Assembly: GCA_951813615.1 (NCBI GenBank)
Contig: OX638377.1
Coordinates: 1,426,001 to 1,490,000 of the forward strand
Direction: 5' to 3'
Origin: an uncultured Latescibacterota bacterium
Lineage (GTDB): Bacteria > Latescibacterota > UBA2968 > UBA8231
Length of the DNA stretch: 64,000 nucleotides
Shown: one piece after another, positions 53,063 through 61,025 of the stretch
How positions within the stretch are numbered: position 1 is the stretch's first letter
Layout: every line of letters starts with the position of its first letter
The notes under the pieces: model-generated
What the model was told of the DNA's origin: nothing
The model's database searches: none
What the model saw: the letters and a program-made list of their open reading frames with translations, nothing else
Made by a program: the position numbers and the translations under genes

Positions 53063-53635
53063 ATGACCACGACGCGCAAAAGCCCCATCGCCCATCTCGT
53101 CGCTGACGCATCCGCTCCGGTGCAAGCCGCTTTGCACCATCCGGTTGATATGGTCAAGCTCGGAGCCAAGGGTCCGCGCTTGGTCGAATGGGCTGAGCAG
53201 CACGCGCTCGCTCTGCCGACGCGGATATACGACACGCGGCCCGTAGGAACGGATGGGGTTTTGGCGCGGGTGGGCGCAGGAGAACTGATCTTGGAGTGTC
53301 GCCCCGAAGACGAGCTGTGGGCGCGTCTGAATGCGGCGTTGGAAGCTGCGGGGGACGGAGTCTATCGGGTGGAGCAGCAGTCGGTGACCTTGGTGGTGCA
53401 AGGGGATGATGCCAAAGGCATTTTGGCGCAGGCTTGCGCAGTGGATTTGGCCCGTGAGCCAGCAGAGCGGATGGTGTACACGCAGGTGGCCGGGGCGGCT
53501 TGCGGGGTGCTACCGCAGGGCGAGGATGGGCAGCGTGCGTATCGTCTGTGGGTTGATTACAGCTTGGCGGCCTATCTGTGGGAAGCGCTCGCCGCCATTG
53601 CCGAGGATATTACTTGCGCCAAAACGCCGGACTGA
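53063..53635 (+). CDS. mgdD: Sarcosine oxidase gamma / N-methylglutamate dehydrogenase subunit D-like
   Basis: This 190-aa protein matches SoxG: SPIAHLV near the N-terminus, VGAGELILECRPEDELWARLNAALE in the middle, VTLVVQGDDAKGILAQACAVDLA, and the closing YRLWVDYSLAAYLWEALAAIAED. It is the fourth subunit of the heterotetramer, separated from mgdABC by about 4.8 kb. No good ribosome site precedes the ATG, suggesting translation coupled to the membrane protein upstream. Its last 58 bases lie in the 78-bp repeat duplicated at 55791. Confidence 0.82.
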   Translation: MTTTRKSPIAHLVADASAPVQAALHHPVDMVKLGAKGPRLVEWAEQHALALPTRIYDTRPVGTDGVLARVGAGELILECRPEDELWARLNAALEAAGDGVYRVEQQSVTLVVQGDDAKGILAQACAVDLAREPAERMVYTQVAGAACGVLPQGEDGQRAYRLWVDYSLAAYLWEALAAIAEDITCAKTPD

Positions 53636-53655
53636 ACAGCACTAAGAGCGTAAAA
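53578..53655. repeat. 78-bp direct repeat, left copy
   Basis: Identical to 55791-55868 except one base (G 53587 versus A 55800). It covers the 3' end of mgdD and 20 bases beyond. The two copies bracket 2135 bases carrying the orphan gene. Confidence 0.95.
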
Positions 53656-54039
53656 GTCTGCGAAGTAGGGCTCATCCGGAAGTATCAGGTTGCCCCTGAA
53701 AGCGCCGAAATCCTTAAGCAGGGAATTCGTGTTACTTCTGGGACCTCTTCGCCCCCTCTGACAGCCGGCAAGAACGACAAAGGGCGGCGACGATGCCCGC
53801 AAGGGGTTGAAACCGACCGATTTCGATGCGATGACTGTCGTTGTTGGGGCCGAATGCGGAGCATCTGGGAAGGTCAACGAATGCAGTGGCTTAGGATGCC
53901 GCTCGCCGACCGACTGGTGGTAGGCTTGTATATCCGGCAAAGAGGTCATGTGCGCGGGGATTCGTGCCATGGAATTGCAATACGCTGTAAAAACAAGTAA
54001 CGGCGTACCGATCAACAATTGTTTCTTGTGAGGATCTAA
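53656..54039. other. Gap of 384 bases inside the inserted segment, no confident gene
   Basis: Several short frames are open here on both strands but none starts well or resembles a family. One plus-strand frame near 53790-53930 reads KGGDDARKGLKPTDFDAM... and ends RSPTDWW, and may be the tail of an eroded gene. The stretch precedes the orphan gene and presumably contains its promoter, which I could not place. Confidence 0.4.
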
Positions 54040-55779
54040 ATGTTGGACATCGTTGAAGCGTCTTCGAACCCAAAACCATTTGTCATGAGCGACGCACAAA
54101 TCGCATTGGATGGGGGTCAGCTATTGTTGTCTCAATATGTGGACATTGGTAAATCGCTAGACGAACGGCCGGATTATATCCTTGTGAAGGGTGTCGAAGC
54201 GGAGTTCAGTTTGGCACACAGCGCTACGATACTCATATCTAGTCCTCATAGATTTCAAGACGTAGGTGAGACGTTGATTCAAGACGAACAGGAGGGTCGG
54301 GCTCACAACCGCAAAGAGGAGTCTGAGAAAAATGAGTATGTAGAAGAACGTCAAGAACAAGAAGAGGCGCTCCACCAACTTGGTATGACGAAAGTGAAGC
54401 TGGGACCGCAAACTAGCCGGACCTCCCAAAATCAGGCGGAATCATATACGTTTGGTGGAGGATCGTGGATATTCTGTACCGCAATTCAACCGACGTCAGA
54501 TAATGAATGGCAAAGGTTACGAAAGGCGTTACCTCCGACTTACAACGACTATACTACGATACATCAACCAACTAAGTTTGCCCAGGCATTGGGCCTTATG
54601 TATATCGATCAGTTCGGCGCGAAGGGAACTGATGGCAAATTCACACATAATTCAACAGGTACGAGACCGCTGGTAACGATGCATGATTTTCTGCAAGTGC
54701 TTCATGGTCCTGTGCTGTACACAGACGATGTCTATGGTTTCTTGGAAGCTCGCCAGGATGCGACTCTGGCAATGGTATATCCATTGTTCGTTAAAGATAA
54801 GAAACATGCTGATCAGCGAGAGTATAGATTCGTGATTGTTGGGAAGGACGAAATAAATCATCGATACGAGCATTTGCGTGTCTCGGGAATGATGAAAGAT
54901 TCCTTTTCGCCGATAGGCAAAAAAAGCACAGTCCAGTTCAATACAGGGTTGGAAGAGCAGAAGGAGCCACAGGGTGAAGATCCCCCTGCAGTCACGCCGA
55001 AGAGTTATTCGCGAAAGAACAGCCAAACGTGGAGAAAAGAGGAGACAAGAACGAGAACCATAGCGGTCAATGGAGAGGAAAGAGAACGCGTGATTCAGAG
55101 GCGGGAAGTAATTGTCACGTTGATGTCGGAATCAAGAGTCGGCGGTGAGTTCATGTCTGGATTAGAAATTGAAGAGGAAAGACATGCAGGGAATTTTATT
55201 GAGCGAAGTAGCGAGGATGTCGAAGTGGATGGTGTTCCTATTGAAAGTTCGAAGAGTGAAACTGTCAGAATTGGTTATATCAAAAACATTGAAGATGCGG
55301 ACGACTTCTTTAGTATCGAGGATAAGAATGAAGCTAAGGAGGTATTTGAAAGCGCGAAGAATCTTGGGAGCCAAATTCTAGATAGCCCGGAATTGCGCAA
55401 GTCGATTTCTCGGTTATTTGAGGTCACTTTCGATCCAGTCCATCACAAATCAGTGGATGTCACGAGTGCGGCATGGCATGGGCTATGTGCATTAACCAAT
55501 TTGCATTCACTTTTTGGGGAGATTGTCGAAGAGGTCACTGTTGAGAACCAACGCTTTATTGCCATCAGTCTTAAACCATCTCAAGAATTTCAGGCTAACG
55601 GTAAGTTGCTGGTCGGCCCGATTGGTACTTGTGCTTATGTCTTACGTAAGGGGGATGAGGCGATTGATGGAGTCGGAGGCGAGGAGACGCAGATGATCCT
55701 ATTTCCGGATGAAGAGGCAGCGCAGAAGTTTTCTGAGTTTGGGTGGCCAATTAGGGAGCGAGATAGGGAGGATCGTTAG
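54040..55779 (+). CDS. 579-aa orphan protein in an inserted segment
   Basis: I do not recognise a family. The protein is soluble: no signal or membrane helix. Landmarks: charged, coiled-coil-prone residues ~92-118 (EEGRAHNRKEESEKNEYVEER type composition), SWIFCTAIQPTSDNEWQRLRKALPPTYNDYTTIHQPTKFAQALG near 145-190, and FVKDKKHADQREYRFVIVGKDE near 255, which resembles the 'K...QxEYRF' end of some phage- and defence-associated proteins. A Glu/Arg-rich middle and a compact C-terminus follow (VDVTSAAWHGLCALTNLHSLFGEIVEE). GAGGAT lies before the ATG. It is AT-richer than all neighbours and flanked by the 78-bp repeat, so recently acquired. Confidence 0.7.
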   Translation: MLDIVEASSNPKPFVMSDAQIALDGGQLLLSQYVDIGKSLDERPDYILVKGVEAEFSLAHSATILISSPHRFQDVGETLIQDEQEGRAHNRKEESEKNEYVEERQEQEEALHQLGMTKVKLGPQTSRTSQNQAESYTFGGGSWIFCTAIQPTSDNEWQRLRKALPPTYNDYTTIHQPTKFAQALGLMYIDQFGAKGTDGKFTHNSTGTRPLVTMHDFLQVLHGPVLYTDDVYGFLEARQDATLAMVYPLFVKDKKHADQREYRFVIVGKDEINHRYEHLRVSGMMKDSFSPIGKKSTVQFNTGLEEQKEPQGEDPPAVTPKSYSRKNSQTWRKEETRTRTIAVNGEERERVIQRREVIVTLMSESRVGGEFMSGLEIEEERHAGNFIERSSEDVEVDGVPIESSKSETVRIGYIKNIEDADDFFSIEDKNEAKEVFESAKNLGSQILDSPELRKSISRLFEVTFDPVHHKSVDVTSAAWHGLCALTNLHSLFGEIVEEVTVENQRFIAISLKPSQEFQANGKLLVGPIGTCAYVLRKGDEAIDGVGGEETQMILFPDEEAAQKFSEFGWPIRERDREDR

Positions 55780-55790
55780 TAAAGTTGAAC

Positions 55791-55868
55791 GTGGGAAGCA
55801 CTCGCCGCCATTGCCGAGGATATTACTTGCGCCAAAACGCCGGACTGAACAGCACTAAGAGCGTAAAA
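55791..55868. repeat. 78-bp direct repeat, right copy
   Basis: Second copy of 53578-53655. It contains the last 46 bases of trkH (stop at 55823) and, in the other direction, a duplicated tail of mgdD without its gene body. Confidence 0.95.
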
Positions 55869-57271
55869 ACTTCCAGTCTCCCAATCAGCATAGCAAAGCA
55901 CAGGATCCACTTGGCGACCGCATTGATGTCGCCGTAGTGGTGGACGACTTCCCCTAGGCCCGGTCCCAAGTTGTTGATGCAGGCGGCTACCGCTGAAAAA
56001 GACGTAGTCAGATCCAAGTCGGTGGCGAGCACGGCGAGGAACATGAGCGTGAACGTCAGCACGTACACCGAGAAAAATCCCCACACCGCTTCCATGACTC
56101 GATCGGGAACAGCCCGCCGTCCCACCTTGATGGGAAGGACGGCGTTGGGGTGGATCAGGCGCGTGATCTCTCGGCTGCCCTGCTTTAGAATGAGCAACAA
56201 ACGCATCACTTTGATGCCCCCTGCCGTCGAGCCAGCACAGCCGCCGACAAACGAGCCAAGGAACAACAAAAACGGCAGCACGCTGGGCCAGACCGAATGG
56301 TCGGCAATGCTGAACCCGGTGGTGGTGACAATGGACACGGTGGCGAAGAGGCCGTAGCGCAGGGATGCGAGAGCGTCGTGCTCGTTGTGCGTAAAGAGGA
56401 TCAGCCAGGCGATTAGGGCGGTGATCAGTAAAATAACTAGATACGTGCGGCCCTCGGGGTCGATGCGATACGGATGCAGCGACCGCTGGCGAAAGGCGTA
56501 AAAGTGCAACGTGAAGTTTATGCCCGATAATACGATAAAAAAGACGGCGACCAACTCGATGGCTTGGCTGTTAAAAAAGCCGATACTGGCGTCGTGGGTT
56601 GAAAAGCCGCCGATGGCAACCGTTGAAAAGCTGTGGGCGATGGCGTCAAAAGGCTCCATGCCGGCCAGCCAATAGGCCAAGGCACAGGCCACGGTCAAAC
56701 TCAAGTAGATAAACCAAAGGGCCTTGGCGGTGTGGGTGATCCTCGGCGTCAGCTTTGAATCCTTAATAGGACCGGTGATCTCAGCGCGAAAAAGCTGCAT
56801 CCCGCCGATGCCGAGCATGGGTAATACGGCGATGGCGAGGACGATGATGCCCATGCCGCCGAACCACTGGAGTTGCTGGCGGTATAATAAGATGGAGCGG
56901 GGCAGGTCGTCTAGGCCTTGGATGACGGTGGCACCGGTTGTGGTCAAGCCGGAGAGGGACTCAAATACGGCGTCGGTAACACTCAGTTTAGGCTGATCGG
57001 ACAACATCAACGGGAAGGAGCCGTACAAGCCTAGGACGGCCCAGAACAAGACCGTCACCAAAAAGCCGTCCCTGATCCGCAACTCAGCGCGCTGCTTGCG
57101 CGTGGGCAACCAGCAGGCAAGCCCGGTGCCGAGCGTAATGGCAAAGGCTAACAGAAAGGCGGTTGCCGCTCCGTCGCGGTAGAAGAGGGATACGCCAGCG
57201 GGTACTAACATGGTGACGCTAAACAGCGTCAGCAGGACGCCCAGCACCCGAAATGTCCCCGCGGGGCGCAT
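55823..57271 (-). CDS. trkH: Trk-type potassium uptake protein, membrane subunit
   Basis: This 482-aa polytopic protein has the four pore-loop pattern of TrkH/KtrB (FESLSGLTTTGATVIQGL; HSFSTVAIGGFSTHDASIGFF; YGLFATVSIVTTTGFSIADHSVWP; FSAVAACINNLGPGLGEV). LFLGSFVGGCAGSTAGGIKVMRLLLI is also characteristic. It conducts K+ across the inner membrane under control of TrkA, whose gene lies seven bases upstream. GGAG is close to the ATG. In the pre-insertion state its 3' end would have overlapped mgdD by 26 bases. Confidence 0.93.
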   Translation of the reverse strand: MRPAGTFRVLGVLLTLFSVTMLVPAGVSLFYRDGAATAFLLAFAITLGTGLACWLPTRKQRAELRIRDGFLVTVLFWAVLGLYGSFPLMLSDQPKLSVTDAVFESLSGLTTTGATVIQGLDDLPRSILLYRQQLQWFGGMGIIVLAIAVLPMLGIGGMQLFRAEITGPIKDSKLTPRITHTAKALWFIYLSLTVACALAYWLAGMEPFDAIAHSFSTVAIGGFSTHDASIGFFNSQAIELVAVFFIVLSGINFTLHFYAFRQRSLHPYRIDPEGRTYLVILLITALIAWLILFTHNEHDALASLRYGLFATVSIVTTTGFSIADHSVWPSVLPFLLFLGSFVGGCAGSTAGGIKVMRLLLILKQGSREITRLIHPNAVLPIKVGRRAVPDRVMEAVWGFFSVYVLTFTLMFLAVLATDLDLTTSFSAVAACINNLGPGLGEVVHHYGDINAVAKWILCFAMLIGRLEVFTLLVLFSPAFWRK

Positions 57272-57278
57272 GCGCTCC

Positions 57279-58622
57279 TTAGCCCCCGAAGATCTTTCTT
57301 ACTTCCTCATGGACGTAGTGTCGGGCGAAGACCACGGCTTTGTCGCCGGACTGGATGCGCGTGTCTCCGCGAGGGATGATCACGCTATCGCCGTGGACGA
57401 CAGCTCCGATGATCGAATCCTTGGGCAGGCGGATGGAGATTAGGGGTTTTTGGGTGATCTTGCTGCCGCCGTGGGCGATGTACTCGACCGCTTCTACGTC
57501 GAGGCCGGGCAAGCTGGCGATGGATGCGATGCGCTGATGCCGCACGTAGCGCTGGACGGCGTTGACGGTCAAAAGCTGTTTGCTCAATACCGAATCTAGG
57601 CCGATGGCCGGGGTGATGGGCATGTAATCGACGTTGTTGACCAAGGCGATGGCGCGCGGCACTTCGAGGTGCTTGGCGACCAGCGTTGAGATGATGTTGA
57701 CCTCGTCGTTGCCGGTAACGGCAATGAAGGCGTCCATGTCGGCAAGGCCCTCGACCGCCAACAGGTCGTAGTCTGTGCCGTCGCCTTGGATGACCAACAC
57801 GTTGGCGAGTTGGTCGGCGATTTGCCGGGACTTCTCGGCTTGGCTTTCGATGAGCTTGATGCGCGTCTGCGAGGCAAGCTCTTGGGCGATGAACTGACCA
57901 ATGAGGCCGCCGCCGAGGATCGTGATATCCTCGATGCGGTGGTCGGCAAGACCGGTCAAGCTGACCACCGAGGGAATGAAGTCGGGATCGCTGATGACGA
58001 AAATCCGGTCCTCTGGCAGCAGCGTGGTTCTGCCGCTGGGGATCAAGGTCTGCTGCTTGCGCTGGATGGCGACGATGCGCATGGGGATGTCGGCAAACTG
58101 CCGCCCCAATTCGGCTAAAGGAGCGTGGAGCAAGGAGGACTGGTGGTTGAGGCGCATGCCGAGCAAGACCAGCTTGCCTTCGGCAAACTCGACCAGATCG
58201 GTGGCACTGGACTGGCGGATGAGGCGGACGATGGCGTCGGCGGTTTCCTTTTCGGGGTGGATGAACTGATCGACGCCGAGCTCTTGGGGACTGAAGATAA
58301 AGTCGGGCGCGGTGAATTCGGGATTGCGGATGCGGGCGATGGCCGATTGGACGCCCAGCTTCTTGGCCATTCTACAGGCGAGCAGGTTGACCTCGTCGTT
58401 GGTGGTCATGGCGGCGACGAGATCCACCTTTTCGATGCCGAGCCCGCGCAAGTCCTGTAAACTGGTGCCATTGCCCTCGGCGACGATGATGTCGAGCTGT
58501 TCGCTGACGCGCTTGACTCGGCTGGGATCGGTGTCGATCTGGGTAATGTCGTGCCCGTCTTGGCTCAGTTGCTTGCTCAACTGGAAGCCGATGGCTCCGG
58601 CACCTATGACCAAAATGTGCAT
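57279..58622 (-). CDS. trkA: Trk system potassium uptake regulatory protein
   Basis: This 447-aa cytosolic protein has two RCK halves. Each has a Rossmann NAD site (MHILVIGAGAIGFQLSKQL at residue 1; DITILGGGLIGQFIAQELA near 230), a TTNDEVN or TGNDEVN motif and a TrkA_C domain (RLPKDSIIGAVVHGDSVIIPRGDTRIQSGDKAVVFA). Two-repeat length is typical of enterobacterial-type TrkA. It gates TrkH in response to nucleotides. It leads a trkA-trkH operon; no strong ribosome site precedes the ATG. Confidence 0.94.
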   Translation of the reverse strand: MHILVIGAGAIGFQLSKQLSQDGHDITQIDTDPSRVKRVSEQLDIIVAEGNGTSLQDLRGLGIEKVDLVAAMTTNDEVNLLACRMAKKLGVQSAIARIRNPEFTAPDFIFSPQELGVDQFIHPEKETADAIVRLIRQSSATDLVEFAEGKLVLLGMRLNHQSSLLHAPLAELGRQFADIPMRIVAIQRKQQTLIPSGRTTLLPEDRIFVISDPDFIPSVVSLTGLADHRIEDITILGGGLIGQFIAQELASQTRIKLIESQAEKSRQIADQLANVLVIQGDGTDYDLLAVEGLADMDAFIAVTGNDEVNIISTLVAKHLEVPRAIALVNNVDYMPITPAIGLDSVLSKQLLTVNAVQRYVRHQRIASIASLPGLDVEAVEYIAHGGSKITQKPLISIRLPKDSIIGAVVHGDSVIIPRGDTRIQSGDKAVVFARHYVHEEVRKIFGG

Positions 58623-58646
58623 GGTTTTTTAGATAAATTACGTGTT

Positions 58647-58675
58647 GTAGGGGCGGTTTGAAAACCGCCCCCTAC
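58647..58675. repeat. REP-like palindrome (copy 2)
   Basis: GTAGGGGCGGTTT, GA, AAACCGCCCCCTAC: same core as 38032-38061. It abuts the stop codon of the mutarotase-like gene and ends 25 bases before trkA, so it may also serve as terminator. Confidence 0.75.
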
Positions 58676-58990
58676 CTAGTCGATATGGAAAACCTCGCGC
58701 AGATCCTTGGCAATCGGGCTGTCGTCCGGGTTGGAGGCCATGATGTCCTTCATGTAGGTCCACCACCGGCGGCAATCCGGCGTCGCGGCGATGCTATTCC
58801 AGCGCTCCTCGTCTTCGATTTCTACGTAGGCAAAAAGCTGGTGGGTGTCGGCGTCGAGGAAGATGGAGTAGTTGTGGACGCCGTGTTCTTTGAGGGTCTG
58901 TTCTAGCTCGGGCCAGATGGGGTTGTGGCGCGCTTCGTATTCGGCGTGTTGGTCGGGATTAACCTGCATGACAAAGGCTTTGCGGATCAT
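58676..58990 (-). CDS. L-rhamnose mutarotase (RhaM/DUF718) family protein
   Basis: This 104-aa dimeric ferredoxin-fold protein is the exact length of RhaM. Motifs: [55 protein letters not shown], and [12 protein letters not shown]. The His residues after EAR and the Tyr/Trp pair line the sugar pocket in known members. It interconverts anomers of L-rhamnose or related sugars. I place the start at ATG 58990, with AAAGGAG upstream, rather than 15 codons earlier. No rhamnose catabolic genes are nearby. Confidence 0.85.
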   Translation of the reverse strand: MIRKAFVMQVNPDQHAEYEARHNPIWPELEQTLKEHGVHNYSIFLDADTHQLFAYVEIEDEERWNSIAATPDCRRWWTYMKDIMASNPDDSPIAKDLREVFHID

Positions 58991-59077
58991 GGCCGTTTGC
59001 TCCTTTTCTTTAAGCTTGTGCCAAGTGTCTGGCATTTCGCTTGCCGAGTCAAATTAAGCGTATATTACGGGGCCAAA

Positions 59078-60961
59078 TCAGAAGTTGAAGATCATGTTGC
59101 CCTCGACGCCGTAGGCCCCGTCGATGAAGAGCCATAGGCAGGCCGTGGTGAACTCGCCGAGGATCAGCCCCAAAAAGAACGGCATCAAGGCGCGGTAGGC
59201 GCGCACCCCGCCGTAGCGCAGGATCGTCGCCTTGAGTAGCCAAGCCAAAAAGATGGACAACCAGCCATAGTAAACAATGGTGAAGGTGGAGGCGATGGGG
59301 AATCCCAAGGGATGCAGGGGCCACCACGCGAAGCGGTGGCGCAAAAAGAGCAGGGCGGCCATGACAAAGCTCCCGCTGGCGGTGAAGGCAAGGCGCGGGG
59401 CAAACGACGGCTCGGGCGCGTTGTACACCGAGGCCATATAGGTAAAGGGCCAGCGCGGTGCGCCGCTAAAGTACCAGCCGTGCAGGTTGATGCCGCCGTA
59501 GGTATAGGCGAGCGTCATGGTAAACCAGATCGAGCCGAGCAGCCCCACGGCGATGGCAGCGAACAAAGCCCAAGGCAGCCAGCGCGGCGCGGGCGAGTCG
59601 CCGGAGGTGAGCTTGAGGCTGTGCATGACGGCATTCATCATGTTGGCCGCGGTCTCGCCCATCCACACCGTGCTCAGACCCAAGCCGGTCATGTTGCCAA
59701 GGCCGAGGGTCTCGGGGCCGATGCCTCGGGTGATGAAGGCTTGGGGGGCCATCGGCGTCTGGCAGCCGGGGATCCCGGCCTCGCAGACGATGCGCGACAG
59801 ACCGATAAAGACGATGAGTGCCCCTACCACTAGTAGCACCGCCGCGTACAGGGAGAGCCCGGTGAGCGTCAGCCAAGCCACCATGAACGTCATGCCGACG
59901 GCTAGGCCGCCAAAGGCCGTGCGCGGGGCCATGAGTTCGCCGGGGGCTGGTTCGCCTTTTAACGCTTGGCTCCACAGGCGGCGCAGATGCGTGCGGGCGG
60001 TCCACATCACGAAGAGGGACAGCACCAAGAGGCCACCGGCCTGTTGGTGAGAGACGGGGACTGAGCCGCCACCCGAGGTCCAAATATCGCCCCCGCCAAT
60101 GACGAGGCCGATGCGGGCGAAGACGACTTTTTCTAGGGTGTAAAACAAAAAGAAAAACCAGATGCTGAAGGAGACGCTGAGCGCCATCAGGTAGGCTAGG
60201 CCCAAGATCGGCAGGTTGATTCGCCAGGGCAGGCCGACGCTGCCTTGCAGCAGGGATAGGCTACCGCTCAGGGCGATAGGTTGGAAGGCGTCGTGGTAGT
60301 AGTTGAGCGAGTTCCAAGAGTGAATGAGGAGCGGCACGGCAAAGCCCAGCCACAGCAGGCGATTTTTAAACAGGCCGCCGAAGAGGGGCGCGGAGTCCGC
60401 GTCTTCGAGCATGGCCAAGGGCAGGCGAGTGAGGGGAAAGACGAGCCGCTCGTTGGCTACCCACTGGCCTCTGAGCAACACGCCGAGGCAAAAGAGGACC
60501 CAGTAGAAGACGAAGATAAAGCACGTCCAGGCGAATAGCGGACGGCTCCAAGCGGCCCACGGTATGGCGCTGCCTTGGGGTAGGCCTTCGTAGAACAGGC
60601 GCACGGCCTCGGTGTTGGTGGGGGCCAGCCAGGGGTGGATATACTCGACGAAAAGCTCCTGCCAGGCATTTTCCGGCGTGGCGTAGTACGCGGCTCCGGT
60701 GATGACCGATAAAAAGCTGCCGGTGAAGCCAGTGGTGACCACGACCGCGCCGACCAGCATCATGGCGTACACAGCGATGAGTTCGGCGCGAGAAAAAGCC
60801 CACGCACGGCCCAGCATCTTGAGCAGGGGCAGGGCCACGGCGGTCAATAGAAAGAGGAAGAGGACGGCGATTAGAGGGATGGCATTGCTGGTGATCTGCG
60901 ATCCCTTGACTATGAGGATACCCCAAGGACTTAGTACGCTGATCGCCCCGACGAGGAGCAA
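59078..60961 (-). CDS. DUF6785/OPT-like polytopic membrane protein (paralog of 51061)
   Basis: This protein has about 627 residues from the TTG at 60961. Many helices match the protein at 51061-53025: ILIVKGSQITSNAIPLIAVLFLFLLTAV, FSRAELIAVYAMMLVGAVVVTTGFTGSFLSVITGAAYYATPENAWQELF, and the tail HPLGFPIASTFTIVYYGWLSIFLAWLLKATILRYGGVRAYRALMPFFLGLILGEF. The frame stays open upstream to 61228 but overlaps the methyltransferase gene. The homolog suggests 15-25 extra residues before RAVLTG, with CTG (L, six codons earlier) the only nearby alternative, so the true start is unsettled. Substrate unknown. Confidence 0.75.
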   Translation of the reverse strand: MLLVGAISVLSPWGILIVKGSQITSNAIPLIAVLFLFLLTAVALPLLKMLGRAWAFSRAELIAVYAMMLVGAVVVTTGFTGSFLSVITGAAYYATPENAWQELFVEYIHPWLAPTNTEAVRLFYEGLPQGSAIPWAAWSRPLFAWTCFIFVFYWVLFCLGVLLRGQWVANERLVFPLTRLPLAMLEDADSAPLFGGLFKNRLLWLGFAVPLLIHSWNSLNYYHDAFQPIALSGSLSLLQGSVGLPWRINLPILGLAYLMALSVSFSIWFFFLFYTLEKVVFARIGLVIGGGDIWTSGGGSVPVSHQQAGGLLVLSLFVMWTARTHLRRLWSQALKGEPAPGELMAPRTAFGGLAVGMTFMVAWLTLTGLSLYAAVLLVVGALIVFIGLSRIVCEAGIPGCQTPMAPQAFITRGIGPETLGLGNMTGLGLSTVWMGETAANMMNAVMHSLKLTSGDSPAPRWLPWALFAAIAVGLLGSIWFTMTLAYTYGGINLHGWYFSGAPRWPFTYMASVYNAPEPSFAPRLAFTASGSFVMAALLFLRHRFAWWPLHPLGFPIASTFTIVYYGWLSIFLAWLLKATILRYGGVRAYRALMPFFLGLILGEFTTACLWLFIDGAYGVEGNMIFNF

Positions 60962-61025
60962 ACCCGTGAGGACGGCGCGCAGAGAGAAAGCGGACGGAGG
61001 GGTGGTGCGGGACGTGGGAAACCGC

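Noticed and set aside
53785-53815. CRISPR-like sequence (CCCGCAAGGGGTTGAAAC)
   Set aside because: It resembles a CRISPR repeat end but occurs once, with no spacing or second copy nearby and no cas genes in the window.
53572-54099. 175-codon minus-strand frame including the repeat
   Set aside because: It spans the duplicated trkH/mgdD end in a frame different from trkH, lacks a ribosome site and shows no domain.
53656-55790. Insert as a classical transposon or IS
   Set aside because: No transposase, no terminal inverted repeats at its edges, and the flanking duplication (78 bp) is far longer than usual target duplications.
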